Below are positions 42,524 through 51,723 of a stretch of 64,000 bases of DNA, piece after piece. Numbering within the stretch: position 1 is the first letter of the stretch; each line of letters opens with the position of its first letter. A program made the translations under genes and the position numbers. Source of the DNA: Streptomyces sp. NBC_01549 (GTDB lineage: Bacteria > Actinomycetota > Actinomycetes > Streptomycetales > Streptomycetaceae); NCBI RefSeq assembly GCF_026339955.1, contig NZ_JAPEPW010000001.1:1178001-1242000 (forward strand), read 5' to 3'. The notes beneath the pieces are model-generated. The model searched no databases and had not been told where the DNA came from. It was given only the letters and a program-made list of their open reading frames with translations.

Positions 42524-44311
42524 ATGATCGATGCGTACGAGGACCCCGGGACGCCCGACTGTCGGGGCGGGTGGCGGTACCTGTGGTGGCTGGTCACCCG
42601 GCAGGCGGGGCGGAGCGCGGCAGGCGCGCTGCTCGCCACCGTGTGGATGGTGCTCCTGGCGCTGCCGCCGTATCTGCTCTCCCGCGCGATCGACGACGGC
42701 CTGGAGCCGGGCGACCAGGGCGCGCTGCTCGGCTGGACGGCCGCCGTGTTCGGCATCGGGGTGTTCAACGCCTGGCTGGGCATCATGCGGCACCGCACCA
42801 TGACCAAGGTCCGGATGGACGCCAACTTCCGTACGGTCAAGGTCGTGGTGGAGCAGTCGGCGCGACTGGGTGCCGCGCTGGCCCGCCAGGTCGGCGCCGG
42901 GGAGGTCGTCACGATCGGCGTCGGCGACGTCCAGACGATCAGCCAGTCGCTGACCGTCGTCGGTCCCGGCGTCGCCGCGATCGTCACCTACGGCGTGGTC
43001 GCCGTGCTGCTGATGTCGGTCTCGCTCCAGCTCTCGGTGGTGATCCTCCTCGGGGTGCCGCTGACCGCCGGGCTCGTCGGCCCGCTGATGTCTCGGCTGC
43101 AGGGCGCGGAGACCGAGTACCGCGAGCGGCAGGGCGTGCTGACCGCACGGATCGGCGACCTCGCGGGCGGCCTGCGCGTCCTCAACGGCCTGGGTGGCAA
43201 GGGGCTGTTCGCGGACACCTTCCGACGCGATTCGCAGGAGCTGCGGGCGCAGGGGTACCGGGTCGGGGCGGCGACCAGCTGGATCCAGGCGCTGGGCATG
43301 GGACTGCCGACGCTCTTCCTCGCCGTCGTGACCTGGCTCGCGGCCCGGCTGGCGGCCCAGGGGGAGATCACCATCGGCCAGTTGGTGTCCGTGTACGGCT
43401 ATGTCGCGGTCCTCGTGGCGCCGGTGTACTTCCTCATCGAAGGCGGCTACCAGCTCAGCCGGGCCGTCGTCGCAGCCCGGCGCGTCGTACGGTTCCTGTC
43501 CCTGGAGCCCGTCGCCGACCACCCCGACGCCCGGGACGCGCCCGCCTCCCCGGCGGTGCTGCACGATCCGGACTCCGGGGTGCGGGTGCTGCCGGGGCGG
43601 CTCACCGCGCTGGTCGGAGCCCTTCCCGCGGAGTCCGAGGCCGTCGTCGACCGCCTCGGCCGGTACGCGGAATCGGCGGTGACCTGGGGTGGCGTACGGC
43701 TCGACGGGATCGCGCTGGCGCAGGTGCGCGAACGGATCCTGGTCGCGGACAACGAGGCCGACCTGTTCGCGGGCACCCTGCGCGAGCTGGTCTCCGGTCG
43801 CCGGGAGCACGACGAGGAGGCGATCGCCCGGGCGGTGCGCACGGCGGCGGCGGACGACATCGTGCTCGGTCTGCCCGACGGTCTCGACTCGGACGTCGCC
43901 GCCCAGGGCCGCAGCCTCTCCGGGGGCCAGCGACAGCGGGTACGCCTGGTGCGGGCGCTGCTCGCCGACCCCGAGGTACTGCTCGCCGTCGAACCCACCT
44001 CGGCGCTCGACGCGCACACCGAGGCGGCCGTGGCGGCCCGGCTGCGCGCCGCGCGCTCGGGCCGTACGACCGTCGTCACCAGCACCTCTCCGCTGATGCT
44101 GGACCAGGTGGACACCGTGCACTTCCTGGTCGACGGCAAGGTCGCGGCGAGCGGGGGCCATCGCGAACTCCTCGACCGGGAGCCGGGATACCGGGCGCTG
44201 GTGGCCCGCGACGCGGACGCCCTGGACGACGTGGACGACCTGGAAGCCCTTGACGCCGGCGATGGGATCGACGGCGTCGACGGCGTCGACGCAGAGGAGG
44301 CCCTGCGATGA
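42524..44311 (+). CDS. ABC exporter half-transporter, pair 2 subunit A (no Walker A)
   Basis: 595 residues from ATG 42524, with GAGGG just upstream. The transmembrane domain is complete, but the nucleotide-binding domain is reduced. Where Walker A should be, the text reads ALVGALPAESEAVVDRLGR, with no G-K-S/T. The Walker B position is LLAVEPTSALD. The signature RSLSGGQRQRVRLV is perfect. The C-terminus is an acidic Asp/Gly/Val tail of about 30 residues. It can only support ATP hydrolysis by lending its LSGGQ to the partner encoded next, whose ATG overlaps its stop. Confidence 0.92.
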   Translation: MIDAYEDPGTPDCRGGWRYLWWLVTRQAGRSAAGALLATVWMVLLALPPYLLSRAIDDGLEPGDQGALLGWTAAVFGIGVFNAWLGIMRHRTMTKVRMDANFRTVKVVVEQSARLGAALARQVGAGEVVTIGVGDVQTISQSLTVVGPGVAAIVTYGVVAVLLMSVSLQLSVVILLGVPLTAGLVGPLMSRLQGAETEYRERQGVLTARIGDLAGGLRVLNGLGGKGLFADTFRRDSQELRAQGYRVGAATSWIQALGMGLPTLFLAVVTWLAARLAAQGEITIGQLVSVYGYVAVLVAPVYFLIEGGYQLSRAVVAARRVVRFLSLEPVADHPDARDAPASPAVLHDPDSGVRVLPGRLTALVGALPAESEAVVDRLGRYAESAVTWGGVRLDGIALAQVRERILVADNEADLFAGTLRELVSGRREHDEEAIARAVRTAAADDIVLGLPDGLDSDVAAQGRSLSGGQRQRVRLVRALLADPEVLLAVEPTSALDAHTEAAVAARLRAARSGRTTVVTSTSPLMLDQVDTVHFLVDGKVAASGGHRELLDREPGYRALVARDADALDDVDDLEALDAGDGIDGVDGVDAEEALR

Positions 44312-46056
44312 GCGCACACCTGCCGGTCGCCGAGCCCGTCGAGGTGCGCCGGGCGTCGCTGCGGCTGATCCGGGCGGACGGGCGGGCCTTCGCCGCCGTG
44401 CTCGGCCTGAACGCGCTGGCGGCCGCGGCCGGGCTGGTCGGGCCCTGGCTGCTCGGGCGGATCATCGACGACGTGCGGGCCGGGGACGGTGTGCACGTCG
44501 TGGACCGGCTGGCGTTCGTCATCCTGGTGTGCTCGCTGGCGCAGCTGCTGCTGGCGCGGTGGGCCCGGTACGTGGGACACCGCTTCGGGGAGCGGACGCT
44601 GGCCCGGGTGCGGGAGCAGTTCGTGGAGCGGGCGCTGCGTCTGCCCGCCTCGGTCGTGGAGCGGGCCGGCACCGGCGATCTGACCGCGCGCGGCACCGCC
44701 GATGTCACCGTGGTGGGCAACACGCTGCGCGACACCGGGCCCGAGCTGCTCATCTCCTGCGCCCAGGCGCTGTTCATCCTCGGCGCGGTCTTCGTCATCG
44801 CCCCGCTGCTCGGCGCCTGCGGGGTGCTCGGCCTTGTCGGCATCTGGTTCGCCCTGCGCTGGTATCTGCGCCGTGCGCGCACCGCGTATCTCGCCGAGGG
44901 CACCGCCACCTCGGACGTCGCCGAGATCCTCGCGGCCACCGCGGCAGGCGCCCGTACGGTGGAGGCGTTCGGACTGCGGCGCGACCGGATCGCCGCGAGC
45001 CGTCGGACGCTGGAGACGTCCCGCCTGCGGCGGATGCGGACCCTGTTCCTGCGCAGTGTGTTCTTCCCGGCCGTGGAGGTGTCGTACGTCGTTCCCGTGG
45101 TCACCGCCCTGCTGGTGGGCGGTGCGCTGCACGCGCGGGGGTCGATGAGCCTGGGGGCGGTGGTCGCCGCGACCCTGTATCTGCGCCAGCTCGGGGAGCC
45201 GCTCGACCAGATCCTGATGCAGGTCGAGCAACTGCAGAGCAGCGCAGCCTCGTTCGCCCGCGTGGAGGGGCTGGCCGGGGCGCCACGGGCCGTACCGTCC
45301 GGCTCGCCCACCCCGGTCGACGACCGGATCGACGTGACGGGCGTCCGCTACTCCTACGACCGTGGGGGCGAGGTGCTGCGCGGAGTCGACCTGACCGTCC
45401 GGCCCGGGGAACGGCTGGCCGTCGTCGGACCCTCCGGCGCCGGGAAGACCACCCTGAGCCGGCTCCTCGCGGGCATCGACGCGCCGCGGTCCGGGTCGGT
45501 GACGGTGGGCCACGTACCGATCGCCGACCTCGATCCCGAGCAACTGCGACGACAGGTCGTCCTCGTCACCCAGGAGCACCACGTGTTCCTGGGCACCGTC
45601 CGCGACAACCTGCTGATCGCCGAACCTGACGCCGGTGACGCGGCGTTGTGGGCGGCGCTGGCCTCCGTCGGCGCCGATCACTGGGTCCGGGAGCTGCCGG
45701 ACGGCCTGGACACCGAGCTCGGCCCCGGCGCCCACCGGACGGACGGGTCGCGGGCCCAGCAGCTGGCGCTGGCCCGGGTGGTACTGGCCGACCCGCACAC
45801 CCTCATCCTCGACGAGGCGACCGCCCTGCTCGATCCGACGACCGCGCGCCACACCGAGCGTGCGCTCGCCGCCGTGCTCGAGGGGCGCACGGTCATCGCC
45901 ATCGCGCACCGGCTGCACACCGCGCACGACGCGGATCGGGTGGCCGTGATGGAGGAGGGCCTGCTGACCGAGCTGGGCACACACGACGAACTGGTGGCCG
46001 CGGACGGGGCGTACGCGGCGCTGTGGCACTCCTGGCACGGTGAGCGACGGCCCTAG
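44308..46056 (+). CDS. ABC exporter half-transporter, pair 2 subunit B (catalytic)
   Basis: 582 residues, ATGA overlap with subunit A. Walker A GPSGAGKTT, Walker B TLILDEATALLDP and H-loop IAHRLHTA are intact. The signature position reads HRTDGSRAQQLALARV, which lacks LSGGQ. Thus its own Walker A/B pairs with the LSGGQ of the previous protein in the only functional site. The transmembrane part has the usual six helices (WLLGRIIDDV, LLGACGVLGLVGIWFALRWY). This is the last gene of the exporter operon. Substrate unknown. Confidence 0.93.
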   Translation: MSAHLPVAEPVEVRRASLRLIRADGRAFAAVLGLNALAAAAGLVGPWLLGRIIDDVRAGDGVHVVDRLAFVILVCSLAQLLLARWARYVGHRFGERTLARVREQFVERALRLPASVVERAGTGDLTARGTADVTVVGNTLRDTGPELLISCAQALFILGAVFVIAPLLGACGVLGLVGIWFALRWYLRRARTAYLAEGTATSDVAEILAATAAGARTVEAFGLRRDRIAASRRTLETSRLRRMRTLFLRSVFFPAVEVSYVVPVVTALLVGGALHARGSMSLGAVVAATLYLRQLGEPLDQILMQVEQLQSSAASFARVEGLAGAPRAVPSGSPTPVDDRIDVTGVRYSYDRGGEVLRGVDLTVRPGERLAVVGPSGAGKTTLSRLLAGIDAPRSGSVTVGHVPIADLDPEQLRRQVVLVTQEHHVFLGTVRDNLLIAEPDAGDAALWAALASVGADHWVRELPDGLDTELGPGAHRTDGSRAQQLALARVVLADPHTLILDEATALLDPTTARHTERALAAVLEGRTVIAIAHRLHTAHDADRVAVMEEGLLTELGTHDELVAADGAYAALWHSWHGERRP

Positions 46057-46132
46057 GTCCTGTATGGAGTGGTGATCGGGGCTCGCGGGGCGTGGCGCGC
46101 ACTCCCTCAGAGGGGGGACCCCAGCCGCGTTG

Positions 46133-46171
46133 CCGGAATGCTCCCGTGGCGGAGCTACGAGAGCATTCCGG
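46133..46171 (+). terminator. Hairpin after the exporter operon
   Basis: CCGGAATGCTC and GAGCATTCCGG pair perfectly around a 17-base loop, 77 bases past the last exporter stop. It probably ends that operon, but it could also be a leader structure of the namZ operon. Confidence 0.6.
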
Positions 46172-46174
46172 TGC

Positions 46175-46211
46175 CTTGCCATCACACGAACCGCCGGTGT
46201 GCCATGGCAAG
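46175..46211 (+). promoter_or_regulatory. Hairpin that would cover the first namZ start codon
   Basis: CTTGCCAT plus CACAC (46175-46187) pair with GTGTG and ATGGCAAG (46197-46211), with a 2-base bulge and a 9-base loop. The right arm contains the ATG at 46204. It may block initiation there, or act as a DNA operator if translation really begins at ATG 46222. Confidence 0.45.
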
Positions 46212-47493
46212 ATTTCCGGACATGCAAGTAAATCTCGACATGCCGGTACGTTTCGGACCATCGCTTCGAGATGTCGCCGACGCCCGAGGGCGAAGGGCGG
46301 GCACGGACGACCGCGTCACGGTGACGACCGGGATCGCACGACTGCACGCGTCGCCCGGACTTGCCGGGCCCGGCCGGCTCGGGCTGGTGACCAACCACAC
46401 CGGCGTCCTCCCCGACCTGCGCCCGGCCGCGCCCGCGCTGCTCGAGGCCGGCGTGCGGCTGGCCGCCCTGTTCGGTCCCGAGCACGGGCTGCACGGGACC
46501 GGCCAGGCCGGTGAGAGCGAGGCCGCTCGGACGGACCCCGCCACCGGTCTGCCGGTCCACGACACATACCGGTGCGGCGGCGCGCGCCTCGACGAACTGC
46601 TGCTCGACAGCGGCGTCGACGCCCTGGTGTACGACCTGCAGGACATCGGGGCCAGGTTCTACACCTACGTGTGGACCATGTTCGACCTGATGGTCTCGGC
46701 GGCCCGTACGGGCGTACGGTTCGTGGTCGCCGACCGGCCGAATCCCCTCGGTGGACTCGTCAGCGAGGGCCCGCCGCTCGACCCGGCGTGGGCCAGCTTC
46801 GTCGGGCGCGCCGCGATCCCCGTCCGGCACGGCCTCACCTGCGGCGAACTCGCCCGGTGTCTCAACGCCTCGGCCGTGCCCCAAATGGCGGGCCGGGCCG
46901 CCGACTTGACGGTGATCGAGGCCGGCGGCTGGCGGCGCGCCATGGACGCGGAGGCCACCGGCCTGCCGTGGGTCGCGCCCTCGCCGAACATTCCGACGCC
47001 CGCCACCGCCGCCGTCTACCCCGGCACCTGTCTGTTCGAGGGGACGAATCTCTCGGAGGGCCGTGGCACCACGCAGCCCTTCGAGATCGTCGGGGCCCCG
47101 TACATCGACGCGCGATTCGCGCCCTCGCTCGCCGAACTCGCCCTGCCCGGAGTGCACTTCCGTGATCTGCGCTACGTACCGACCTTCCACAAACACGCCG
47201 GACGGCCGCTGCGCGGGGTCCAGCTCCACATCACCGACCGCGAGGTGTTCGCCCCCGTACGTACCGCCGTCGCGATGCTCGCCACGCTGCGGCGGCTGTA
47301 CCCGGACGCCTTCGCCTGGCGCACCGAGGACGGCGGCACGGAGGGGACCGGACACCGTCACTTCATCGACCTGCTGTGGGGGTCCGACCGGCTGCGGCGC
47401 GCCGTCGACGCGGGCGACGACCCGCTGCCGCTGTGCGATCCGCCGGCGCCGCCCGGCCGGTGGGCCGGCGACGACGTACTGCTCTACGCCTGA
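46204..47493 (+). CDS. namZ: NamZ-type exo-beta-N-acetylmuramidase (DUF1343, GH171)
   Basis: 429 residues from ATG 46204 (ATG 46222 is an alternative). NamZ removes MurNAc from the non-reducing end of peptidoglycan fragments. Family hallmarks are LGLVTNHTGVLPDLR near residue 60, LFGPEHGLHG, VYDLQDIGARFYTYVWTM, FVVADRPNPLGG, LPWVAPSPNIPTPATAAVYP and CLFEGTNLSEGRGTTQPFEI. No signal peptide is seen, so it would act inside the cell or start further upstream. It heads a run of GNAT and sugar ABC transporter genes, which suggests import and breakdown of muropeptide sugars. Confidence 0.9.
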   Translation: MARFPDMQVNLDMPVRFGPSLRDVADARGRRAGTDDRVTVTTGIARLHASPGLAGPGRLGLVTNHTGVLPDLRPAAPALLEAGVRLAALFGPEHGLHGTGQAGESEAARTDPATGLPVHDTYRCGGARLDELLLDSGVDALVYDLQDIGARFYTYVWTMFDLMVSAARTGVRFVVADRPNPLGGLVSEGPPLDPAWASFVGRAAIPVRHGLTCGELARCLNASAVPQMAGRAADLTVIEAGGWRRAMDAEATGLPWVAPSPNIPTPATAAVYPGTCLFEGTNLSEGRGTTQPFEIVGAPYIDARFAPSLAELALPGVHFRDLRYVPTFHKHAGRPLRGVQLHITDREVFAPVRTAVAMLATLRRLYPDAFAWRTEDGGTEGTGHRHFIDLLWGSDRLRRAVDAGDDPLPLCDPPAPPGRWAGDDVLLYA

Positions 47494-47580
47494 GACCTCC
47501 TGTCCCGACACCCCGCCCGGCGGCGTCGCCCGACTCGCCCTCGTGGACGGCGACCCGCGTATGGAAGGAAGACCCCGTCG

Positions 47581-48561
47581 ATGACCGATCGCACGACGAC
47601 ATCCCGGGCCGGGATTCGCGGCTTTCGCGCGGGCGACGGCCCACGGTTGGTGGAGGCGTGGCGCCGCAGTGCGCCGGCCGACCCCATCACCCCGGACCGC
47701 TTCCGCTCCCTGGTACTGCTCGACGCCAACTTCGATCCGGAGGGGCTTCGGGTCGCCGTCGACGGCGACCGTGTCGTCGGCGCCGCCTACGCGGTGCGCC
47801 GTCTGACGCCGATGGCCGGCACCGACTTGGAGCCGGGGCAGGGCTGGATCCCGTTCTTCTTCGTCGACCCGGCCGCCCGCGGGCGCGGCCTCGGCCGCCG
47901 GCTGCTGACCGAGGCCCTCGACTGGCTGCACGGCCACGGCCGCACCCGGGTGGACTTCTCCTCGTACACCCCGAACTACGTCCTGCCCGGCCTGGACGCC
48001 GAGGCGTACCCGGAGGCGGCCGGGCTCCTCGAGTCGCTGGGCTTTCGCACGCTGTACGAGGCGGCGGCGATGGACCGCGGCCTGGTCGGCTATCGCATCC
48101 CGGAGGATGTCGCGTGCCGCTCGGACGAACTGACGGCGCGGGGCTACCGGTTCGCCACCCCGTGCGACGACGACCTGGTGGACCTCTTCGCGCTCGCCGG
48201 GAACCACTTCGGCCCGGACTGGGCGTGCACGATCCGGCAGTGTCTGGCCGCGGGCACACCGCTCGACCGCATCGTCGTCGCCCGGGACCCTTCGGGCCGC
48301 CTGGTCGGCTGGGCGATGCACGGCACGTTCGATGCGGTGGACGAGCGGTTCGGGCCGTTCGGCGTGCTGGAGGAGATGCGCGGCACCGGACTGGGCAAGG
48401 TCCTGCTCCACCTGGTCCTGGAGCGGATGCGGGCGCGCCGTGCGCACTCCGCGTGGTTCCTGTGGACCGGCGAGCAGTCCCCGGCGGGCCACCTGTACCG
48501 CAGGAGCGGTTTCACCACGACCCGGGTGTTTCGCGTGATGCGCCGGGAGGCCGCCGGATGA
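47581..48561 (+). CDS. Two-domain GNAT-family acetyltransferase
   Basis: 326 residues from ATG 47581, with AAGGAAG upstream. Two GNAT folds are joined. The first has IPFFFVDPAARGRGLGRRLL with the R-x-x-G-x-G acetyl-CoA loop. The second has EEMRGTGLGKVLLHLVLERM and closes with HLYRRSGFTTTRVFRV. It lies 87 bases after namZ, and its stop overlaps the start of the sugar-binding protein (ATGA), so it is part of that operon. Acetylation of an amino sugar is a plausible role, inferred only from context. Confidence 0.88.
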   Translation: MTDRTTTSRAGIRGFRAGDGPRLVEAWRRSAPADPITPDRFRSLVLLDANFDPEGLRVAVDGDRVVGAAYAVRRLTPMAGTDLEPGQGWIPFFFVDPAARGRGLGRRLLTEALDWLHGHGRTRVDFSSYTPNYVLPGLDAEAYPEAAGLLESLGFRTLYEAAAMDRGLVGYRIPEDVACRSDELTARGYRFATPCDDDLVDLFALAGNHFGPDWACTIRQCLAAGTPLDRIVVARDPSGRLVGWAMHGTFDAVDERFGPFGVLEEMRGTGLGKVLLHLVLERMRARRAHSAWFLWTGEQSPAGHLYRRSGFTTTRVFRVMRREAAG

Positions 48562-49898
48562 CGCCGTCACGCCGCGGCGGCGGCCTGAGCCGCCGTCACG
48601 CCGTGCTCGCGCTCCCCTCGGCGCTGCTCGCCTCCGGATGCGCCGCGCCGCACCGGGGCACCGGGCGGCCCGGGGATCCGATCGTCCTCACCCTGCTCTC
48701 CCACTACGCGAGCGGGGTGCTCAAGGAGGCCCTGCGGGGCCCGGTCGACGAGTGGAACGCCACGCACGACCGGGTCAAGGTGCGGACGAAGGCCGTCGAG
48801 TTCACGGACCTGCTGACCACGTTCATGGTCCGGCAGGCCGCGGGCCAGGGCGCCGACATCCTCCAGCCGTACTGCCTGTGGAACGGCCAGCTCGTCCAGG
48901 CCGGTGTCCTGCGGCCCGCCCCCTCCGAGCACGCCGAGGAGATCACCCGCGGCTACGGCGAGGCCGCGGTCGGCTCCTCGTCGGTGGGGGGCAGGGTCTA
49001 CGGCTACCCCACCGAGGTGCAGACGTACGCCCTCTACTACAACAAGCGGCTGCTGCGCGAGGCCGGCGTCGACGGCCCTCCGCGCACCTGGCGGGAGCTG
49101 GAGGACACGGCGTACCGCACCACCGAGCGGGACCGGTACGGCAACACGCTGGTCCAGGGGTTCGGGCTGTCGACGTACGACGACTCCACCACCGTCGGCC
49201 AGACGCTCGCCCTGCTCAACGCCGCCGGCGGAAGGTTCGTCTCCGCGGACGGCCGGAGCACCGCCATCGACTCGCCGGCCGGCCGGGCCGTGTTCGATCT
49301 GGAGCACCGCCTCGTCGCCCAAGGCGCGAGCGACCCCGGCGTCAACGTCTACAAGGCGTTCCAGTCCGGGCAGGTGGCCATGGTGGTCAGCGCCGGTTGG
49401 TGGACCGGGAGCCTGAAGGAGCAGATGGGCGAGGACTACCGCGATGTCGGCGTCGCGCCGCTGCCCGTCCCCGAGGCGGACGACAAGCGCGCCACGCTCT
49501 GCACCGGCTTCATGCTGGGGGTCAACGCGGCCAGTGAGCACCCGCGCGAGGCCTGGGAGTTCCTGCGCTGGCTCAACACCGAGAAGGTGCGCGTGAAGAG
49601 CGCCGGGACGGGCGCGACGGCGACCCGGATGAGCTCCCTGCAGGTGTCGGTCGGCTCCCTGACCGGCCGCGCCGACGACATGCGGACTCTCCTGAGCGAG
49701 GGCACCGATCCGAACCTGCGCCCGTTCCTGGACGCGCTGGCGTACGCGGTGCCGGAGCCGAACGTGCCGGGCGCGCAGCAGGCCAAGTCGCTGCTGCGCA
49801 AGAACATCGAGGCGCTGTGGACCGGTCAGCGGTCGGTCGACGAGGCACTGCGCACCACCCGTCGTCAGATCGATCAGGAGGTGTCGCGCTCATGGTGA
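48558..49898 (+). CDS. Sugar ABC transporter substrate-binding lipoprotein
   Basis: 446 residues from ATG 48558. The signal has RRGGGLSRRHAVLALPSALL followed by ASGC: a twin-arginine-like start and a lipobox Cys at about residue 28. The mature part fits family 1 solute-binding proteins: GADILQPYCLWNG, VYGYPTEVQTYALYYNKRLL, PRTWRELEDTAYRT, FQSGQVAMVVSAGWW and HPREAWEFLRWLNT. It captures a sugar outside the membrane for the two permeases encoded next. No ATPase gene is present, as usual in Streptomyces, where MsiK-like ATPases are shared. Confidence 0.93.
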   Translation: MTPSRRGGGLSRRHAVLALPSALLASGCAAPHRGTGRPGDPIVLTLLSHYASGVLKEALRGPVDEWNATHDRVKVRTKAVEFTDLLTTFMVRQAAGQGADILQPYCLWNGQLVQAGVLRPAPSEHAEEITRGYGEAAVGSSSVGGRVYGYPTEVQTYALYYNKRLLREAGVDGPPRTWRELEDTAYRTTERDRYGNTLVQGFGLSTYDDSTTVGQTLALLNAAGGRFVSADGRSTAIDSPAGRAVFDLEHRLVAQGASDPGVNVYKAFQSGQVAMVVSAGWWTGSLKEQMGEDYRDVGVAPLPVPEADDKRATLCTGFMLGVNAASEHPREAWEFLRWLNTEKVRVKSAGTGATATRMSSLQVSVGSLTGRADDMRTLLSEGTDPNLRPFLDALAYAVPEPNVPGAQQAKSLLRKNIEALWTGQRSVDEALRTTRRQIDQEVSRSW

Positions 49899-50857
49899 AC
49901 ACCCTGGCGCCGGACACGACCGAGCGGGTGCGCGGCCCACGGTCCGCCGCGCCCGCCGTCGACGGCCGCGGCCCGACCCGGCGCCGGCGTCGGCAGGCCG
50001 TCGTCGCCTATCTCTTCCTGGCGCCGACGTTGCTGTTCTTCTCGGTCCTCCTGATCCTGCCGCTCGGCTTCGCGCTGCTGCTGTCGATGTCTCACTGGGC
50101 GGGGTTCGCCCTCGGCGACATCGATCCAGTCGGCCTGGACAACTTCGTCGGCCTCTTCGCGGACGGATCGACGTTCCTCGCGCCGATCCTCACCAACACG
50201 CTGCTGTTCGCCCTGGGCACCGTGGCCCTCGCGCTCGCCGGCTCCGTGCTCGTCGCCACCTGCGTCGACAAGCTGCGGTTCCAGGGGCTGTGGCGCACCC
50301 TGTACTTCCTGCCGATCGTCACGACCGTCGTCGCCGTCGGCAACGTGTGGAAGTACATGTACGAGCCGGGTGGCCTCGTCAACGGCGTCCTCAATGGCCT
50401 CGGACTCGGCTCGGTGGCGTTCCTCCAGGACCCGGACACCGCGCTGCCCTCGGTCGTGGTCGTCCAGGCCTGGGCCTCGGTCGGCTCGGCGATCCTCGTC
50501 CTGACCGCCGGGCTGAAGTCCATTCCCGAGCCGTACTACGAGGCCGCCGCGCTCGACGGCGCCGGGCCCGTCACCGTCTTCTGGAAGATCACGGTGCCGC
50601 TGCTGCGACCGTCCCTGCTGTTCGTGTGCATCACCCAGTTCCTCACCGGCCTGCAGTCGTTCGCCCTGATCATCGTGATGACCAGGGGCGGGCCGGGTGA
50701 CGCGACCAATGTGGCCGCGCTGGAGATGTACCGGCAGGCCTTCGGTTACGGCGACTGGGGCACCGCGAGCGCCGCCGCCTTCGCGCTGTTCGTGGTGGTC
50801 CTGGTGGTCACCCTGGTGCAGTTGTGGTTCTTCCGGCGCAAGGGGGAGGACGTATGA
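49892..50857 (+). CDS. Sugar ABC transporter permease (MalF type)
   Basis: 321 residues from ATG 49892, overlapping the binding-protein stop by 7 bases. Six membrane segments begin with AYLFLAPTLLFFSVLLILPL. The EAA loop, which docks the ATPase, reads EPYYEAAALDGAGPVTVFWK ITVPLLRPS. The N-terminal 35 residues are charged and cytoplasmic. It is coupled to the next permease by an ATGA overlap. Confidence 0.94.
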   Translation: MVNTLAPDTTERVRGPRSAAPAVDGRGPTRRRRRQAVVAYLFLAPTLLFFSVLLILPLGFALLLSMSHWAGFALGDIDPVGLDNFVGLFADGSTFLAPILTNTLLFALGTVALALAGSVLVATCVDKLRFQGLWRTLYFLPIVTTVVAVGNVWKYMYEPGGLVNGVLNGLGLGSVAFLQDPDTALPSVVVVQAWASVGSAILVLTAGLKSIPEPYYEAAALDGAGPVTVFWKITVPLLRPSLLFVCITQFLTGLQSFALIIVMTRGGPGDATNVAALEMYRQAFGYGDWGTASAAAFALFVVVLVVTLVQLWFFRRKGEDV

Positions 50858-51723
50858 TCCGCCGCCGTTTCCCGTGGTTGTCGTATCTGCTGGTCGTGAC
50901 CGGCGCCGTGCTCATGGTGGTGCCGTTCCTCGACATGGTGATGACGTCCTTCAAGGGGCCCGGTGAGTACGGCACGCTGCCGTACCGGTTCCTGCCGAAG
51001 GCGTTCGACCTGTCGAACTACCGGGCGGCGGTCGGCCAGCTCGATCTGCCGGTGCTCTTCCGCAACAGCGTCATCGCCACCGCCGTGATCACCGGTTCGG
51101 TACTGCTCACGTCGTCGCTCGCCGGCTACGCGCTCGCCAAACTCCGCTTCCCCGGCCGGGACTTCATCTTCCGTCTCGTGCTGTCGACGATGATGTTCCC
51201 CCCGTTCCTCTTCCTCATCCCGCACTTCCTGATCCTGGTGCACTGGCCGCTGGCGGGCGGCAACGACCTGTTCGGGCGCGGCGGCGCGGGCCTGACCGTC
51301 AGCATCGCGGCGCTCGCGATGCCATTCCTCGTCAACAGCTTCGGGATCTTCCTGATGCGCCAGTTCATGGTCTCGATCCCGGACGAGGTCCTCGAGGCCG
51401 CGCGCATCGACGGGGCCGGTGAGTTCGCCGTGTGGTGGCGGATCGTGGTGCCGCAGACCATGCCGGTCGTGGTGACGCTCGGGCTGCTGACCTTCGTCGA
51501 CGCCTGGAACGAGTACATCTGGGCGCTGCTCGTCTCGACCGCCAACCCGGACGTGATGACCCTGCCCGTCGGCATCCAGCTCCTGCAGGACTACGTCGAC
51601 CCGACCCGCTCGATGCCCATCGTCATGGCCGGCCTCGTCCTGAGCATCCTGCCGGTCCTGATCCTCTTCCTGCTGCTGCAGAAGTACTACATCCGCGGCG
51701 TCATGCTCAGCGGCCTCAAGTGA
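50854..51723 (+). CDS. Sugar ABC transporter permease (MalG type)
   Basis: 289 residues from ATG 50854. Segments include LSYLLVVTGAVLMVVPFLDM at the start and VLSILPVLILFLLLQKYYIR GVMLSGLK at the end, the usual MalG-family tail. The EAA loop is IPDEVLEAARIDGAGEFAVW WRIVVPQ. This is the last gene of the namZ operon. I see no strong terminator in the next 100 bases. Confidence 0.94.
   Translation: MIRRRFPWLSYLLVVTGAVLMVVPFLDMVMTSFKGPGEYGTLPYRFLPKAFDLSNYRAAVGQLDLPVLFRNSVIATAVITGSVLLTSSLAGYALAKLRFPGRDFIFRLVLSTMMFPPFLFLIPHFLILVHWPLAGGNDLFGRGGAGLTVSIAALAMPFLVNSFGIFLMRQFMVSIPDEVLEAARIDGAGEFAVWWRIVVPQTMPVVVTLGLLTFVDAWNEYIWALLVSTANPDVMTLPVGIQLLQDYVDPTRSMPIVMAGLVLSILPVLILFLLLQKYYIRGVMLSGLK

Noticed and set aside
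43447..48570. Minus-strand frame of 1707 codons
   Set aside because: Antisense to two ABC exporter genes, namZ and the GNAT gene. It is rich in Arg, Gln and His, as expected for shadow translation.
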